A stretch of DNA of 64,000 nt from Anaeromyces robustus (lineage: Eukaryota > Neocallimastigomycota > Neocallimastigomycetes > Neocallimastigales > Neocallimastigaceae). Numbering within the stretch: position 1 is the stretch's first letter; each line of letters begins with the position of its first letter. Position numbers and translations under genes: made by a program. Positions 38,825 to 51,681 of the stretch are shown piece after piece. A model generated the notes under the pieces. That model was not told the origin of the DNA and did no database searches. It saw nothing but the letters and a program-made list of their open reading frames with translations. Location: NCBI GenBank assembly GCA_002104895.1, contig MCFG01000046.1:186001-250000 (forward strand), written 5' to 3'.

Positions 38825-39206
38825 GTTAATAATTATAGTTAATAATTAATAATAATAAAATAATTGTTATTAATATCCTTTTTTTTCATTAGATGGGTAA
38901 GGTTATTTTTATGAATATAAGTTAATAAAAAAAATACATTAATATTATTATGAAGAAGTAATATTAAATATATCTATTTATTTATATAATACTTAATTTA
39001 TATTTTCATCTTTAAAATTTCTAACCATTAAAATATTATCAAAATTAAAATTAAAAAATGCAAGATTTTAATTATTGTATACTAAAGTATTCTTTAATAA
39101 ACCATAAAATTAATAAAGTTATTAATAATAATTGATTATTAACCTATTTACTTAATAAATAATTTATGATAATAAAAACATATAAAAATATTATATAAAA
39201 ATTACA

Positions 39207-39252
<46 letters not shown>

Positions 39253-39944
39253 TAATAATAATATTTATTTACTTAAAATATGAATTTTTTTCATATATCC
39301 ACGTGTTTAATTTTAAATACTTAAAAATGAAATGTAAATAATTATTATATATTAATTATTATTAATTATTATTATTTATTTATTGATAAATTGATATAAA
39401 TTGATTGACTATTATAAATACAATTTCTAACAAGAAATTTTAGTTTTAGTTTATTTTTCTGTTTATAAATATTATAATCAGAAAATAAACTAAGATATCA
39501 TTTTTTAATTATAAACAGCTAATATTTTTTTTTGTTTTATTAATATTTTTTTTTGTATTATTAATTTTTTTATTATAAAGCGGAATATTTTTTATAAAAA
39601 CTTGATTTTTTTTTTTTTAATATTTAATAAAAAATGTTTTTTCTTTTTAAAATTAAAATTAAAATTTTAAATTATTAAAAATTATTAATATAATTATTAA
39701 TTATTATTAATATTAAAATATAATATATATAAGATTAAAAAAAAAAAAAAAAATTTTTTTTATAATTTGTTTCTATAGTATAGTTTTAAAAATTATTATT
39801 AACTATAAATATTTTCATAATATCAAAATTTTAAATATTATTTATAAAATATATATATCCTTTTAGTTCTATTTAAATATATTTTAATAAATTTTTAACA
39901 AATAATATACTATTAATATATTGTTAATATATTATAATGTTCAT

Positions 39945-39960
39945 TGATTGGATAAAATAA
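39945..39960 (+). promoter_or_regulatory. candidate promoter element upstream of LTV1 (TGATTGGATAAAATAA)
   Basis: The 16 bases are identical, and in the same orientation relative to the gene, to the word upstream of NMD3. They lie about 140 bases before the LTV1 ATG. The following CCACTAAGTACCTTCG (39963-39978) is unusually GC-rich for an intergenic region here and may belong to the same promoter. Confidence 0.4.
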
Positions 39961-40100
39961 AGCCACTAAGTACCTTCGTTTTAATTAATTTTTATTTTTT
40001 TTTAATTATTAACAGTTTTTTATAATTCTTTTTTTTTAATAATATATATATAAAATTGAAATTTTAATTGAAATTTCTAATTAATTAATATAAAAAAAAA

Positions 40101-43100
40101 ATGGGTAAAAAACCTTTTATTGATAGAAAAACTGCAAGATATTACGAAGTTGTTCATAGATCTCAAAGAGATCCATTATTAGCAGATGAAAATGCTTCAA
40201 GATTTGTATTAAAACAAACAGCCCCGAGTCTTAATTTACTTAAAGTAATTAATTATTTTAATATAAAATAATTAATATAGCAATTTTAATTGTATTTAAA
40301 TAATTAAATAATAATAATGAAATGGTGTTTTAAAATTTGAATTTGCTGTATATTTTACAAATAAAAAAATATTATATAGTCATTAAAATTAATTATAAAA
40401 TTATATTAAAACAAGAAATGTTATTTAAAATTTGAAATTTTTAAATATTAAAAAAATTAATTTTTCAAAAATAATTATATAAAGCAAAATTAAAAAATGA
40501 ATATAGAATTTTTATAATTGGTATAATAATTGAAGAATATATAAATAATAAATTATTAATTGACTTAAAAAATTTTTACTTTTTTGTGTATATGTATATT
40601 ATATATGATAATTAAATTACCTTAATTACAACAATAATAAAATAAAAATAAAAATAAAAAAAAAAAAACAGAAAGGAAAATATAAGTTAAGACCAGAAGA
40701 TGATGAAATAGGTTATGTTGAAGATTTCTCAGATAATGAAGTTAATTATGATTATGAAAGTGTTGACGAAGAGTTTTCAGAAACTGATATATTTGATGTT
40801 TCTTCTGGAGATGAAGAAGAAAAAGAACCATTAAAAGATGCAAAAGGAAATGTTATTGAACGGTAACTATTATATATATATTAATAATTGATTTTTATTA
40901 TTTTAATTATTATTATTATATAATTTTACAATTATTTGATAATTATTTATATAAATATATATTAAATGTTAAATATATATATTTAATTTATTAAATTATA
41001 TATTTATAATAATAAATTTTATAAATTAAATTTGTATTTTTTTTTTATTATATTAAAAAAAAAATTAAAGTGAAGCTGGTGTTGCAGCTTTATATGGTAT
41101 TGATTTTGATGATACAAAATATGATTATATGCAACATTTAAAAGTTATTGGTGAAGATCCAACAGCTGTTTTCATTCCTTCAAAAGAAGAAGCAAAAAAA
41201 GATTCTAAAAAAAGTGGCATTCAATTCATTGTAAATATCTTTTTTTTTTTTAAAAAAAAAATAATAATAAATAAAATAAAATAACAGAAAAATATATATA
41301 TATTAAACAAAAATCAAATCATTATTATACAATTTATAATTTATTAATTATTTATTCAATTTATATATACAGGATGATTCAATAAATCTTGATGAAAAAG
41401 TCACACAAAAGAAAAGAGTTACTTTCCAATTACCAGAAGAAGCTTTACCATCTAAATATGAAGAAGAAGTTGGTTTAATGAATAGAGAAGATTCTGATAG
41501 TAAGTTTTCAGATTTAATTTATTAAACTTATAATAATAAAAAAATTAATAATTTGTTAAATATTTTATTTTTTTAATTATTTATTCATTATATTTAAATT
41601 TTTTCTTATTTGTTTGTTATAGTTTTAACTGCCAATCCATATGTAAGAGAAGTATTATATTCATTAGATGACCCAACTACTATTGATGAAAATATGGAAG
41701 ATGATTTTATATTACAATTAAATGCAGAACCAGGAAGTGATGAAGAAGAATTTGATATGAATGCTGCTATGTATGGTTTAGATGAAGAAGAAGATGACGA
41801 TGATGATGATGAATGGGCTGCTGTTAGAAAGTAAATTAAAATTTATATAAATATATATATTAATATAATATAATTTTTTTTTTTAAATTTATTTTAAAAT
41901 TAAAAAATTCTAATATTTATATATTTATCAAAATATTAAATAATTCTAATACTTATAATAAATATAAAACGCGATTTTTTTATTTTATTTATTTATTATT
42001 TAATTTAAAAAAAAAATTAAAAAAAATAAAAATAAAAGATTCAAAAAATCACAAAAGAATGAAAAGAAAGAAGAATTTTATGAAGAAGATGATTGGGATG
42101 ATCGTCATACTGCTACAACAGGTTTTTCTATGAGTTCATCAGCAATGTTCCGTAATAAACATTTAACTTTATTAGATGATAGATTTGAAAGAGTTATTAA
42201 TCAATATGATGATGATAATATTGGTGAATTAGATCCAGATGCACCAAATGTACGTGGTAATATTGATGATAATGATCTTCCAGAACATTATGATAAATTA
42301 TTTGATGAATTTTTAGATAGTAAAGATGTTTTAGGTAAAAAAGTTATTGAAAAATTTGCAGGTGGTATTCCATCAGAACAAATTGCTGAATTACGTGAAG
42401 AACTTAAAACTGAAGGATTTGATATATTAAAATATGAAGAAAAAGAAAGTCAAAAGAAAGAAAAAATTGAAATGGTTGAAAGAGAATTATCTAAAAATGA
42501 AAAACGTGAAAGAAATAATTGGGATTGTGAAACTATTATTAGTAAATATATTTAAATATTTTATTATATATTTTATTATTTTTTTTTATTTATTATATTT
42601 ATTATTTTTATATTATATTATATTATATTATATGATATGATATATTAGATTTATTTTATTATTATTATTATTATTTAATTATTATTATTTAATTATTAAT
42701 TAATTAATTAATTATATTAATATATTAATATAAATTTATTTTTTATTTTATTTATATATATTTTTATAACTTTTTTTTTTTTTTCATATTATATTTATAT
42801 ATTATTCATAATGTAATATATGTAAACAGCTACCTATACAAATATATATAATCATCCAAAAATGATTAAAGAAGAAAATGTTAAAAAGATTCATGTTACA
42901 AGAAAAGGATTACCAATTGTAGAAAAAGATATATCCGAAGAAGAAGAAGAAGGTGAAGAAGAAGAATATGAAGTTAGAGTTAATAAAGGTGTAGCACGTA
43001 ATAGAAATGAAACTAAGGAAGAAAAGAAAGCAAGAAAAGAAATGGTTAAGAATGCTAAAAAGGTAAAAAAAAAAAAAAAAGAAAAAAAAAATTATAAAAT

Positions 43101-43398
43101 AATAAAATCAATAATCATTCATTTAATTATTTACGAAATAAAATTCAATTCAAAATTTTTAAAATATAAAAATAAATAAATTTTTTAATATTATTAATAA
43201 TAATATATACTAAATATATTTTATTTTATTTTTATTTTTATTTTATCTTTATTTTATTTTTATTTTATTATTATCATAAATTAGGAACGTCGTGAAGCTA
43301 AGAAGGCCACCAAGAAGGCATTTAAGAAAGAACATATGAAACAAGAAAAGATACAAAAAAGAAAGGAAATGCAAGAACGTACTATGAAGATTGAATAA
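40101..43398 (+). CDS. LTV1: LTV1, 40S ribosome assembly and export factor
   Basis: LTV1 binds pre-40S particles near uS3/eS10 and is phosphorylated off late in maturation (family knowledge). Eight exons: 40101-40244, 40672-40862, 41071-41230, 41373-41499, 41623-41830, 42039-42541, 42830-43062, 43285-43398; 559 aa, phases consistent. Landmarks match human LTV1 in order: MGKKPFIDRKTARYYEVVHR with SQRDPLLADE, YDYMQHLK, EEVGLMNRE, MEDDFILQLNAEPG, FSMSSSAMFRNKHLTLLDDR followed by FERVINQYDDDNIGELD, NWDCETI, TYTNIYNHPKMI, then a basic coil (ETKEEKKARKEMVKNAKKERREAKKA without a break across the exon 7/8 join). Exon 2 (KYKLRPEDDEIGYVEDFSDN onward, ~60 residues, strongly acidic) has no counterpart I know in human or yeast and accounts for most of the extra length. 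Alternative ends within introns 6 and 7 only add low-complexity reading frames. Confidence 0.95.
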
Positions 43399-43689
43399 GG
43401 AATAAGGAATTTGGGAAATTTAATATATTTATATATATATATATTTATATATATTTTATATTTTTTTTTATATATAAATATTTTTCTTTTTCTTTTTTCT
43501 TTTTTTTTTTTTTTAATTAATAATTAATATTATTATAAGAATTTTAAAATGCAAAACAACAACAACAACACCGACAAAAAAAAAAAAATGAAGAAAATAC
43601 ACATACAAAAATGAGAGAAAAAGAAATGAAGAAAGGAAAAGAAAAGAAAAAAAAAACATACAAAATTTTATTATTTAAGTTTGAATAAT

Positions 43690-43728
<39 letters not shown>

Positions 43729-43960
43729 ATTTTATATATATTATTTATTTAATTAAAAAATATATATATATAATTATAATACAAATTTATATAAACATTT
43801 ATTTATATTATATATATATAGAATATATTTTTTTATTTTCTTTTTATTTTTCATTTTTTTTTTTTCTTTTGTTTAATATTTTCTACAAACATTTTTTTTT
43901 TTTTATTTTTTTTTCATATCAAATAATCATAAGAATCATATTTATTATATATATATATTC

Positions 43961-43992
<32 letters not shown>

Positions 43993-44858
43993 GAGAGAGA
44001 TTTAGAATCTTTTATTTAATACATATTATCTGTTTTTTTTTAGTTTTTAGTTTTAGTTTTAGTTTATTATTTATTTTAATTATTATAATACTACATATAT
44101 AAATCAATCATTTTTTTTCTTTTTATTTTATATATTTTTCAAGTAAATTAATAGATAAATCATATATACACATACACATAATAATAAGCAAAAAAATAAA
44201 AATTATTATTATTATTATTACTTATTTAATAGTAATAATAATAATAATACTAATAATAATAAAATATTAATAAAATATAATAAAAAAAATATTAAAAAAA
44301 AAAAAAAAAAAAGTTATTTTATTATCAAGGATATACTTTTATTTTAATATGTGTTTTTATCCATTTTAATTATTTATTTACCATTTTACCATTCTTATTA
44401 AAACATAAAACCAAAATAAAAACAAACAAAAAAAAAATGAAAATAACACCAAAGAAAATATAATGATTAATTCATTGATGAAAGATTAAAAATAAAAAAA
44501 AAAGAAATAATAAATAATAATAATAAAGATAATTAATAATTATAAAGTAATTTATAATAACAATATATATATTTTATTTATTTATTTTTTTATTTTTTAT
44601 TTTTATTTATTTTATTTTATTTTATTTTATTTTATTTTTTATTTTTATTTTGATAATCTAAATAATTATTATAATATTTTGATTCATATATTGAAGGTTT
44701 ACTTCAATTTTTTTTTTCTTAATAAATAAATTTCTTGAATGTAAAATAATGATAAATGAAAAAGGTGTAAAAAAAAAGTATAATATAAAAAAAAAAATTG
44801 CTAGTTTATTTACATTGATATGAAAATTAATAATGAAAAAAATATATGTATATTTATA

Positions 44859-44892
<34 letters not shown>

Positions 44893-45213
44893 AAAAAAAA
44901 ACTATTTTAAATATTTTAATATCTTTAAATGAAATGGTATTAGTTGTAATATTTTTATAAAAAAAAAATTTTTTTTTTATTTATCTATTATCTATGTATT
45001 GTTTGTTTAAAATTGAAAAAAAATTAAAATATGAAATGAAGTAAAATAAATATTTTTTTTTGTTTTGTTTTGTTTTTTTATTTTTATTTTCTTCTGTTTT
45101 ATTGTTATTGTAATATAATAATATAATAGAATAATTCCTTTTTTTTTTGTTTTATTTGTTTTCTTTTTTTTTTGTAATAAATTCGTTTTTCTTTTCCTTT
45201 TTCTTTTTCCTCC
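43399..45213. other. AT-rich intergenic region between convergent LTV1 and PMP3
   Basis: 3' flanks only. Poly-A and poly-T runs of 20 to 30 bases (for example 43697-43723, 43968-43992) and a TATATG hexamer run at 44862-44893 are present. The minus-strand open frame 43544-43729 is poly-Phe from a homopolymer. No gene is seen. Confidence 0.8.
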
Positions 45214-45620
45214 TTATTTACAGACAACAAATACTGTTTTTTTTTTTTTTTTTTTTTAATTATTTTTTATTAAAAATAATTAAGTATTATATTAAAGAAA
45301 AATATAAAAAAAATAAAAATAATAATAATAAAAAGTATATAATTATTTTATTAATATATTTAATATATAAATGATTTTTTTTTAATTTATTTTGTATTTA
45401 ATTTATTTTTTTTCCCAATTCCTATAATAAATTATTTATATTTATATATAAAAAAAAAATACTTACAGGCATGAATAACACCAGGAAGATAACCTAAAAA
45501 GGTAAGTACAAGATTTAAAAAGAAAGAACAATCAAAACCTCTATCAAAGTAAACAGCCAAAGGAGGTAATATAAAACATGTAAGAATTTTAATCATATCA
45601 ACAGCCGATAAATTAGCCAT
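45214..45620 (-). CDS. PMP3: PMP3/RCI2-type small plasma-membrane proteolipid (UPF0057)
   Basis: PMP3 proteins are ~55-residue two-helix plasma-membrane proteins that affect membrane potential and salt tolerance (yeast Pmp3; plant RCI2). Exon 1 is 45467-45620 and exon 2 is 45214-45233, joined across a 233-base GT-AG intron in phase 1, giving 57 aa. The protein has the first helix ILTCFILPPLAVYFDRGFDC, with the hallmark LPPLAV, and the second helix FFLNLVLTFLGYLPGVIHAL, with the PGVIHA signature, ending FVVCK. Reading through the donor instead gives a Phe/Lys/Tyr tail unlike any member. A nearer acceptor at ~45424 would put an immediate stop. The distant CAG acceptor restores the family's usual hydrophobic end, so I prefer it. 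Confidence 0.9.
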
Positions 45621-47106
45621 TTTGAATTTATTATTATATTTATTTTAAAAAAAAAAATACTATATAGGAATGAGAGAGGCTAGAAGAAACTTTTGATTAA
45701 TAAAAAAAATTTTTTTCTCAATTTTTACTTCGAAATATATTGAAGTAATTATTTTTTTTTCTTAATTATAATTAATATTTATAATAAAAGAATATAGAGA
45801 GATAAAATGTAAAAAAGAAAAAAAAATTAAAATTAAAAATAAAAAAAAAAAGTATATATAAAGTTGAATAATTTTCTACTTTTATTATTATTTATTATTT
45901 ATTATTTATTATTTATTATTATTATATTTCTACTTTGATTATTATAATTTTTTTTATGATATTTCTACTTTTGTTTATTTTAAAATAAAATAAAATAACT
46001 TTTTTTTTATTATATATTTTACCAAATTGTTTATTAATTTTAATAACTATAATAATTAAATAATTAAATAAAATATTTGATTACAATATTAAATAATAAA
46101 TAAACTTTAAATAATTTCTCTTTTTTGATTTTTGATTTTTGATTTTTTTTCAATTATAAATATTAACATTTAAATAAAAATTCAAAAGGATTATTAGGTG
46201 AAAAAGGAAAAAAACTTTAATCAATATACAGATAGAATTGATAATTTTTTAAATAGAAAAAAAAAAGAAACAAATAATATTATAATATAAATGTATAATG
46301 TATAATATTATAATAACAATTATTTTTTAAATCTTTTTTTATAATTAAAAAAAAAAAAATTTATTATTATTATTATTAAACAGAATTAACTTTTGTTATT
46401 AATTACTAATATTTATTTTTTAAATAATTGATTAATATTTATTTAATATTATTTATTTATTATTATTTATTATATATTTAATTGTTATTATTGTTGTCTT
46501 TGTTTGTTTTAATTTTATGATTAAATATTTAAAAAATACAATAAAAATATAAAATATAAAATATAAAATAAAAAATAATAATTTTTTTATCAAAATTTTA
46601 AAAACTTTATAATGTTTAAATAAAACTTTTACAACAAATACAAATAAATAAACAAACATAAAAAATGAAAAATCAATTAAAGTTTTTTTTTTAAATATTA
46701 TGATATATTATTAAAATTATTATTTATTATTTATTATTTATAAAATAAAAATCATTAGCATTTTACAAAAAAAAAAAAAATTATATATATATATATAAAT
46801 ATCTGAATTTATCAATACTTAGCATAATATAAATATAAATAGGCTATTAAAATTATTATAAATTTCTAATAATTTATAAATTTGACAATATTTATATTTA
46901 TATTATTATTATTATTATTTTTATTAATATTAATAATAAATAATAATAATAATAATAATAAATATATATTATTAATCGATATATATTATTAATTTTATAA
47001 TTACTATTATTTATTATTATTTATTATTATTTATTATTTATTATTTTTATTTATTGTTATTCATTATTAATTTATAATCTCCATCATTCATAAACTTAGT
47101 ATAATT

Positions 47107-47151
<45 letters not shown>

Positions 47152-50100
47152 TAATATAAAATTTATTTATATATATATATATGTCATTCAATTAATTAAA
47201 AAAAGGTTTTTTTATTAAGTATATGTTTTATGTATTATAAAATAATAAAATAAAAATAAAAAAAAATAAGTTCAAATTCAAATTATTTTACAGATTGTAT
47301 TTTATTTTATTTGATATTAATTTTTCAATATTATTTCAAAAATATTATATATACATTTTACTATTCATTATTATTCATTATTCATTATTCATTATTCATT
47401 ATTAATTTCATTATTCATTATTAACTATTATTATTATTATAATTCTTTTTTATAATTCTTTTTTATTGTATTTGTATTTTAACATTTAATATAATTAATA
47501 TAATACAAGAAAAATACAATAATAAAATATTTTCTAAATAAATAATTTTTCTAAATCTTTAATTTTTTTTCTTATATTGATTTAATTTAACCAATAAAAA
47601 AAAGAAAAAAAAAATTTTTTTTTTGTTTTTTCTGTATTTTTTTGTATTTTTCTGTATTTTTTTTTTAATTATAGAAATTATTAATTATTTATTTATTTAT
47701 GAATTATTTATTTTTCTTTTTTTTAATTCTATGAAATGAAATAAATTATAATCTACATAATTATAATAATAAATAAAAAAAAAAGAAAGAAAAGAAAAGA
47801 AAAGAAAAAAGAAATAATATTTTATTAAAAATTAAAAAAAAAATATAATAAAATAAAACAAAATTAAATAAAATAAAAGGATTATATATAATTGAAATTT
47901 AAATATGTATAACATATAAATATATATTTGTTAATAAATTCTATCCACTTTTATCTAAAATATAATTATAATTATAACTATAATTATAATTCTTTTATCT
48001 ATTTTTTTTATATGTATTTTTATATATTTTTATTATTTATTTTTAGGATTAACAGGGGGGAAATATATATATATAATGATTTTTCTGTTAAATACACAAG
48101 TAGAATATATAAAAAAATAGATTATTAAAAAAAAATTAGAAAACTTTTTAATTAATTTTTTTTTTTTAACTTTAAGGAAAAATTTAATATAAAAAAAAAA
48201 TAATAAATTTTCTTTTATTAATTAATTGGCTAAAAATTTAGGGTCCAATTTTTTTTTTTTTTACTTATTATTTTATTATTCCATTATTTCATTATTTTAA
48301 TTTTATTAATATTTAATATTAATTGTTTATTAAAAAAAAATTAATAATAAAAGCATTAATAATAAAAGCATTAATAATTAAAAGCATGATTATTAAATAA
48401 TAATAGTTTTCATGTCCACCATTATTACAATATCTTTTTTTTTTTTTTTTTTTTTGTAACCAAAAAAATTTTTATTATTATTTTCATTCATTCATTCATT
48501 CATTCATTAAAATTCATTCATTAAAATTTCATTTATGCATTAATTTTTATTTTTTTTTTTTTATTTTTTTTGTGTTTGTTTTATTTTAGTGTTTTGTTAC
48601 ATTTTTTAAGTTTAAAAAAATGTTAAACCTACAAAATACAAAATACAAAATCAAAAACATTAAATTAATTAATTAATCAAAAATAAAAAAAAAGAATACA
48701 AATACTCACACACTCATACACATACAAACTCTTTCTCTCTTTTATTAGAAGAATAGACTCATTATATAAAAAGAAAAAAAAAAACTTATTTTAATAATTT
48801 TTTTTTTTTGTAGTTTTTTATTTTTTTATTTATCCTTTTTTTTTATTTTTTTTTTTATTTTTTTATTATTATCTTTTTTTTTTAATAATATAAATATAAA
48901 TATAATTTTATTATTAAATAATTAAAAAAAAAAAGGTAAAATAGATAAATAAATGTTATATTATATAAAATATTTAAAAATATATTTTATATTTTGATAA
49001 TAAATGGATAATAATAATATATATATATAATTTAATATAATATATATAATATGTATAAAAAAAGTACAAAAAAAAAAAAATAAAATAAATATATAATATA
49101 TGCTATGCTATGCTATGTATTATTTAATTATGATTTATAAAATATATTATTATTATTAAGTTTTTTTTTTTTTTTTTTTTTTTTTTGATTCTTTTCTTTT
49201 TTTTTTTTTTCATTCTTTTTATTTTTTTTATATATTCATTTTCAATCTCTTTTTAAAAAGAAAACAAAATTGAAAATAAAAATAATAAAAAGAAAGATAA
49301 AAGAAAGAAAGAAAGAAAAAAAAAAACTTCTAATTGTTGTTTTTAAGATATAATTTATAATTATTATTTTATAGTTTTTAGTTTATATTTTATAGTTTTT
49401 ACTTTGTACTTCAAAAAAAAATATATATATATTTTTTAGATTAAATGTGGTTGGGTTTTAATAATAACCTTTTTTCTTTTTTGTTTTTTTTTTGTGTTTT
49501 TGTTTTTTAATATTTATAATATTTATATAAAAAATTGAAAATAATAATTTGTTTTGTATTTTATATTTTATATTGTATTGTATTGTTTTTTTTTTTTAAT
49601 AATTTTGTTCTCACTTTTTTTTTTTTTTTTAATATATCATTTAATTAAAAAAAAAAGATAATATTAAAAAATATTATACAAAAAAAAAAAGTGTTCTAAA
49701 ATATTATTATTATTTTTTTTAATATATTTATATATAAGTTTTAATATTTTAATTTATAATATTATTTTTTATGTTTATTTTTATTTTTTATTTTTTTATT
49801 TTTTATTTTTTTATTTTTTATTTTTTTATTATATGTGTTTTGTGTTTGTTTTTTTTTTTTTTTTTTATTTTTATTTTTTTTTTTTCTTTTTTGATGTAAT
49901 TATAATATGATAATTATAATTAATATTAATATTATTATTATTATTATTATAATCACTTTCAACTTTCTTTTTATTTTATTTTATTTTATATTAATAAAAC
50001 AAAAAAAAAAAAAAAAAAAAAAACAATATAAAATATAATAATAATAATAAATAAATAAATTACTCTTTTTTTTTTCTACCCTTTTTTTTCTATATATATA

Positions 50101-50680
50101 TATATTTTTTTTAATATATTTTATTTATTTATTTTATTTTATAATTTATAATTTCTAAAAAATTAAATAATGTAAAAGATGTTTCATTTATATATACAAT
50201 TTTCTTTTTCTTTTTTTTTTAACTAATATTTTTCTCTATATAATTTTCATTTTAATTAATAAAACTAAAAAGAAAAAAAAAATTATATAAAAGAATAGAT
50301 TATTAATATTATTATTTAACTTTTGTTATTATTACTTAAACTATTAATTTAATTTAAATACTTTAATAATCTATTATTTTTATATTTTTTTTATATTTTT
50401 TTTTTTTCTAATTAAAAAAATTTACTCTATAATATATTAATTATAATGAAAATTGTTTTTTAAAAGAAAAAAAAAAATTGAATATATAAATTTCTTTTGC
50501 TTTTTTTTTAATTTTCATTTTAATCTTTTGCATTTTTTAACTATTTAAATTTAAATTATTATATATAAATAAATTTATATATTATTTATTATTTCTAATA
50601 GTATAGTATATATAAAAAAAAGAAATAAAAAAAAAATTGTCTCAATTTCTAATTAAGAATCATTATATTATTATTATTAC

Positions 50681-50722
<42 letters not shown>

Positions 50723-51681
50723 TATTTCGATTTCGTTGGATTTATATAATATTTAATAATATTTCATTTGATTTTTTTTTTTCGTTTTATATATATATAT
50801 ATAAATATAAATATTTCTTTATCTTTTTTTTTTAATATTATCTATAAAAATAATATTAATTTAATTTAATTTGTTTTTGTGTTTTTTTTTTTTTTTTTTA
50901 AAGAAATATATTTTTATATATATTATATTAAAATTAAAAGCTATATATTATATATACAGATTGTCTTTTTTTTTTTTTTTAATTATTTTTTTATTATATA
51001 TTTTTTTTTTGTGTTAAGAGGGTGTATATATTTTTAATTTTAATTTAAAGAATATAAAAAATATATTTTATTTTAAAAAACATTTTTATTTTAAACATCC
51101 CATTTTTATTTGATATAAAATAGAAATGAATAAAAAAATAAAATGTTATATTTGTCGTTTTCTTTTGTTTATTTATTTTTTTTTTTAAATTTTTTATTTT
51201 TTTTTTTATTATTATTATTTTTATTATTTGATTTAATTATTTTTTATTACCTGTAAAGAGTTAAATTTTAAATTTTCTAAATTTATTTTATATTCAACAT
51301 CATGTTGATTTTGTCTTATTTATTTATTTATTTATTTGATTTTGTTTTATTTTATATTGTTTTTTAATTTTTATTTTAAATTTATTATTTTTGAAATCGA
51401 TACTTTTAATTTTGAAAAAAAAAATTTATTTTATTTTATTTTTTACTTTATTTTTATTTTTTTAATATATTATAGATTTTAATAGTGTTAAAAAAAAATA
51501 AAATGTTATTGTTAATAATACTTAATTTGATTTTATTAATATTATCTATGGATTTTTGAATATATATATATATAAAAAATTGGAATTTATATCTAAAAAA
51601 AAAAATAATAATTTTATGTTTTTTTTTGGTTTGTTTTTGGTTTGTTTTGGTTTGTTTTTTGGTTTTTAAGCATTAATAAAT
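45621..51681. other. 6-kb AT-rich gene desert
   Basis: It is upstream of PMP3 and downstream of the PH-domain gene. Homopolymers dominate, including a T run of about 39 at 50683-50721, with (TTTA)n at ~47110-47150, ATTC repeats at 47368-47415 and 48483-48530, and three AATAATAAAAGCAT units at 48342-48388. A six-G run at 48055-48060 follows a TTTTTAG. I see no gene, though small unrecognised exons or non-coding transcripts cannot be excluded. Confidence 0.65.

Larger units (their letters stand above)
37825..40100. other. AT-rich intergenic region between divergent Cys-rich copy 2 and LTV1
   Basis: It holds several (TAA)n microsatellites: about 38745-38823 (some 26 units), 38570-38630 and 39207-39251. 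The promoter of LTV1 is at the right end. No gene is seen. Confidence 0.75.

Noticed and set aside
45432-45466. PMP3 read-through ending in a Phe/Tyr/Lys tail
   Set aside because: The tail runs into a GTAAGT donor and T-rich intron and does not match the family's C-terminus; the spliced form does.
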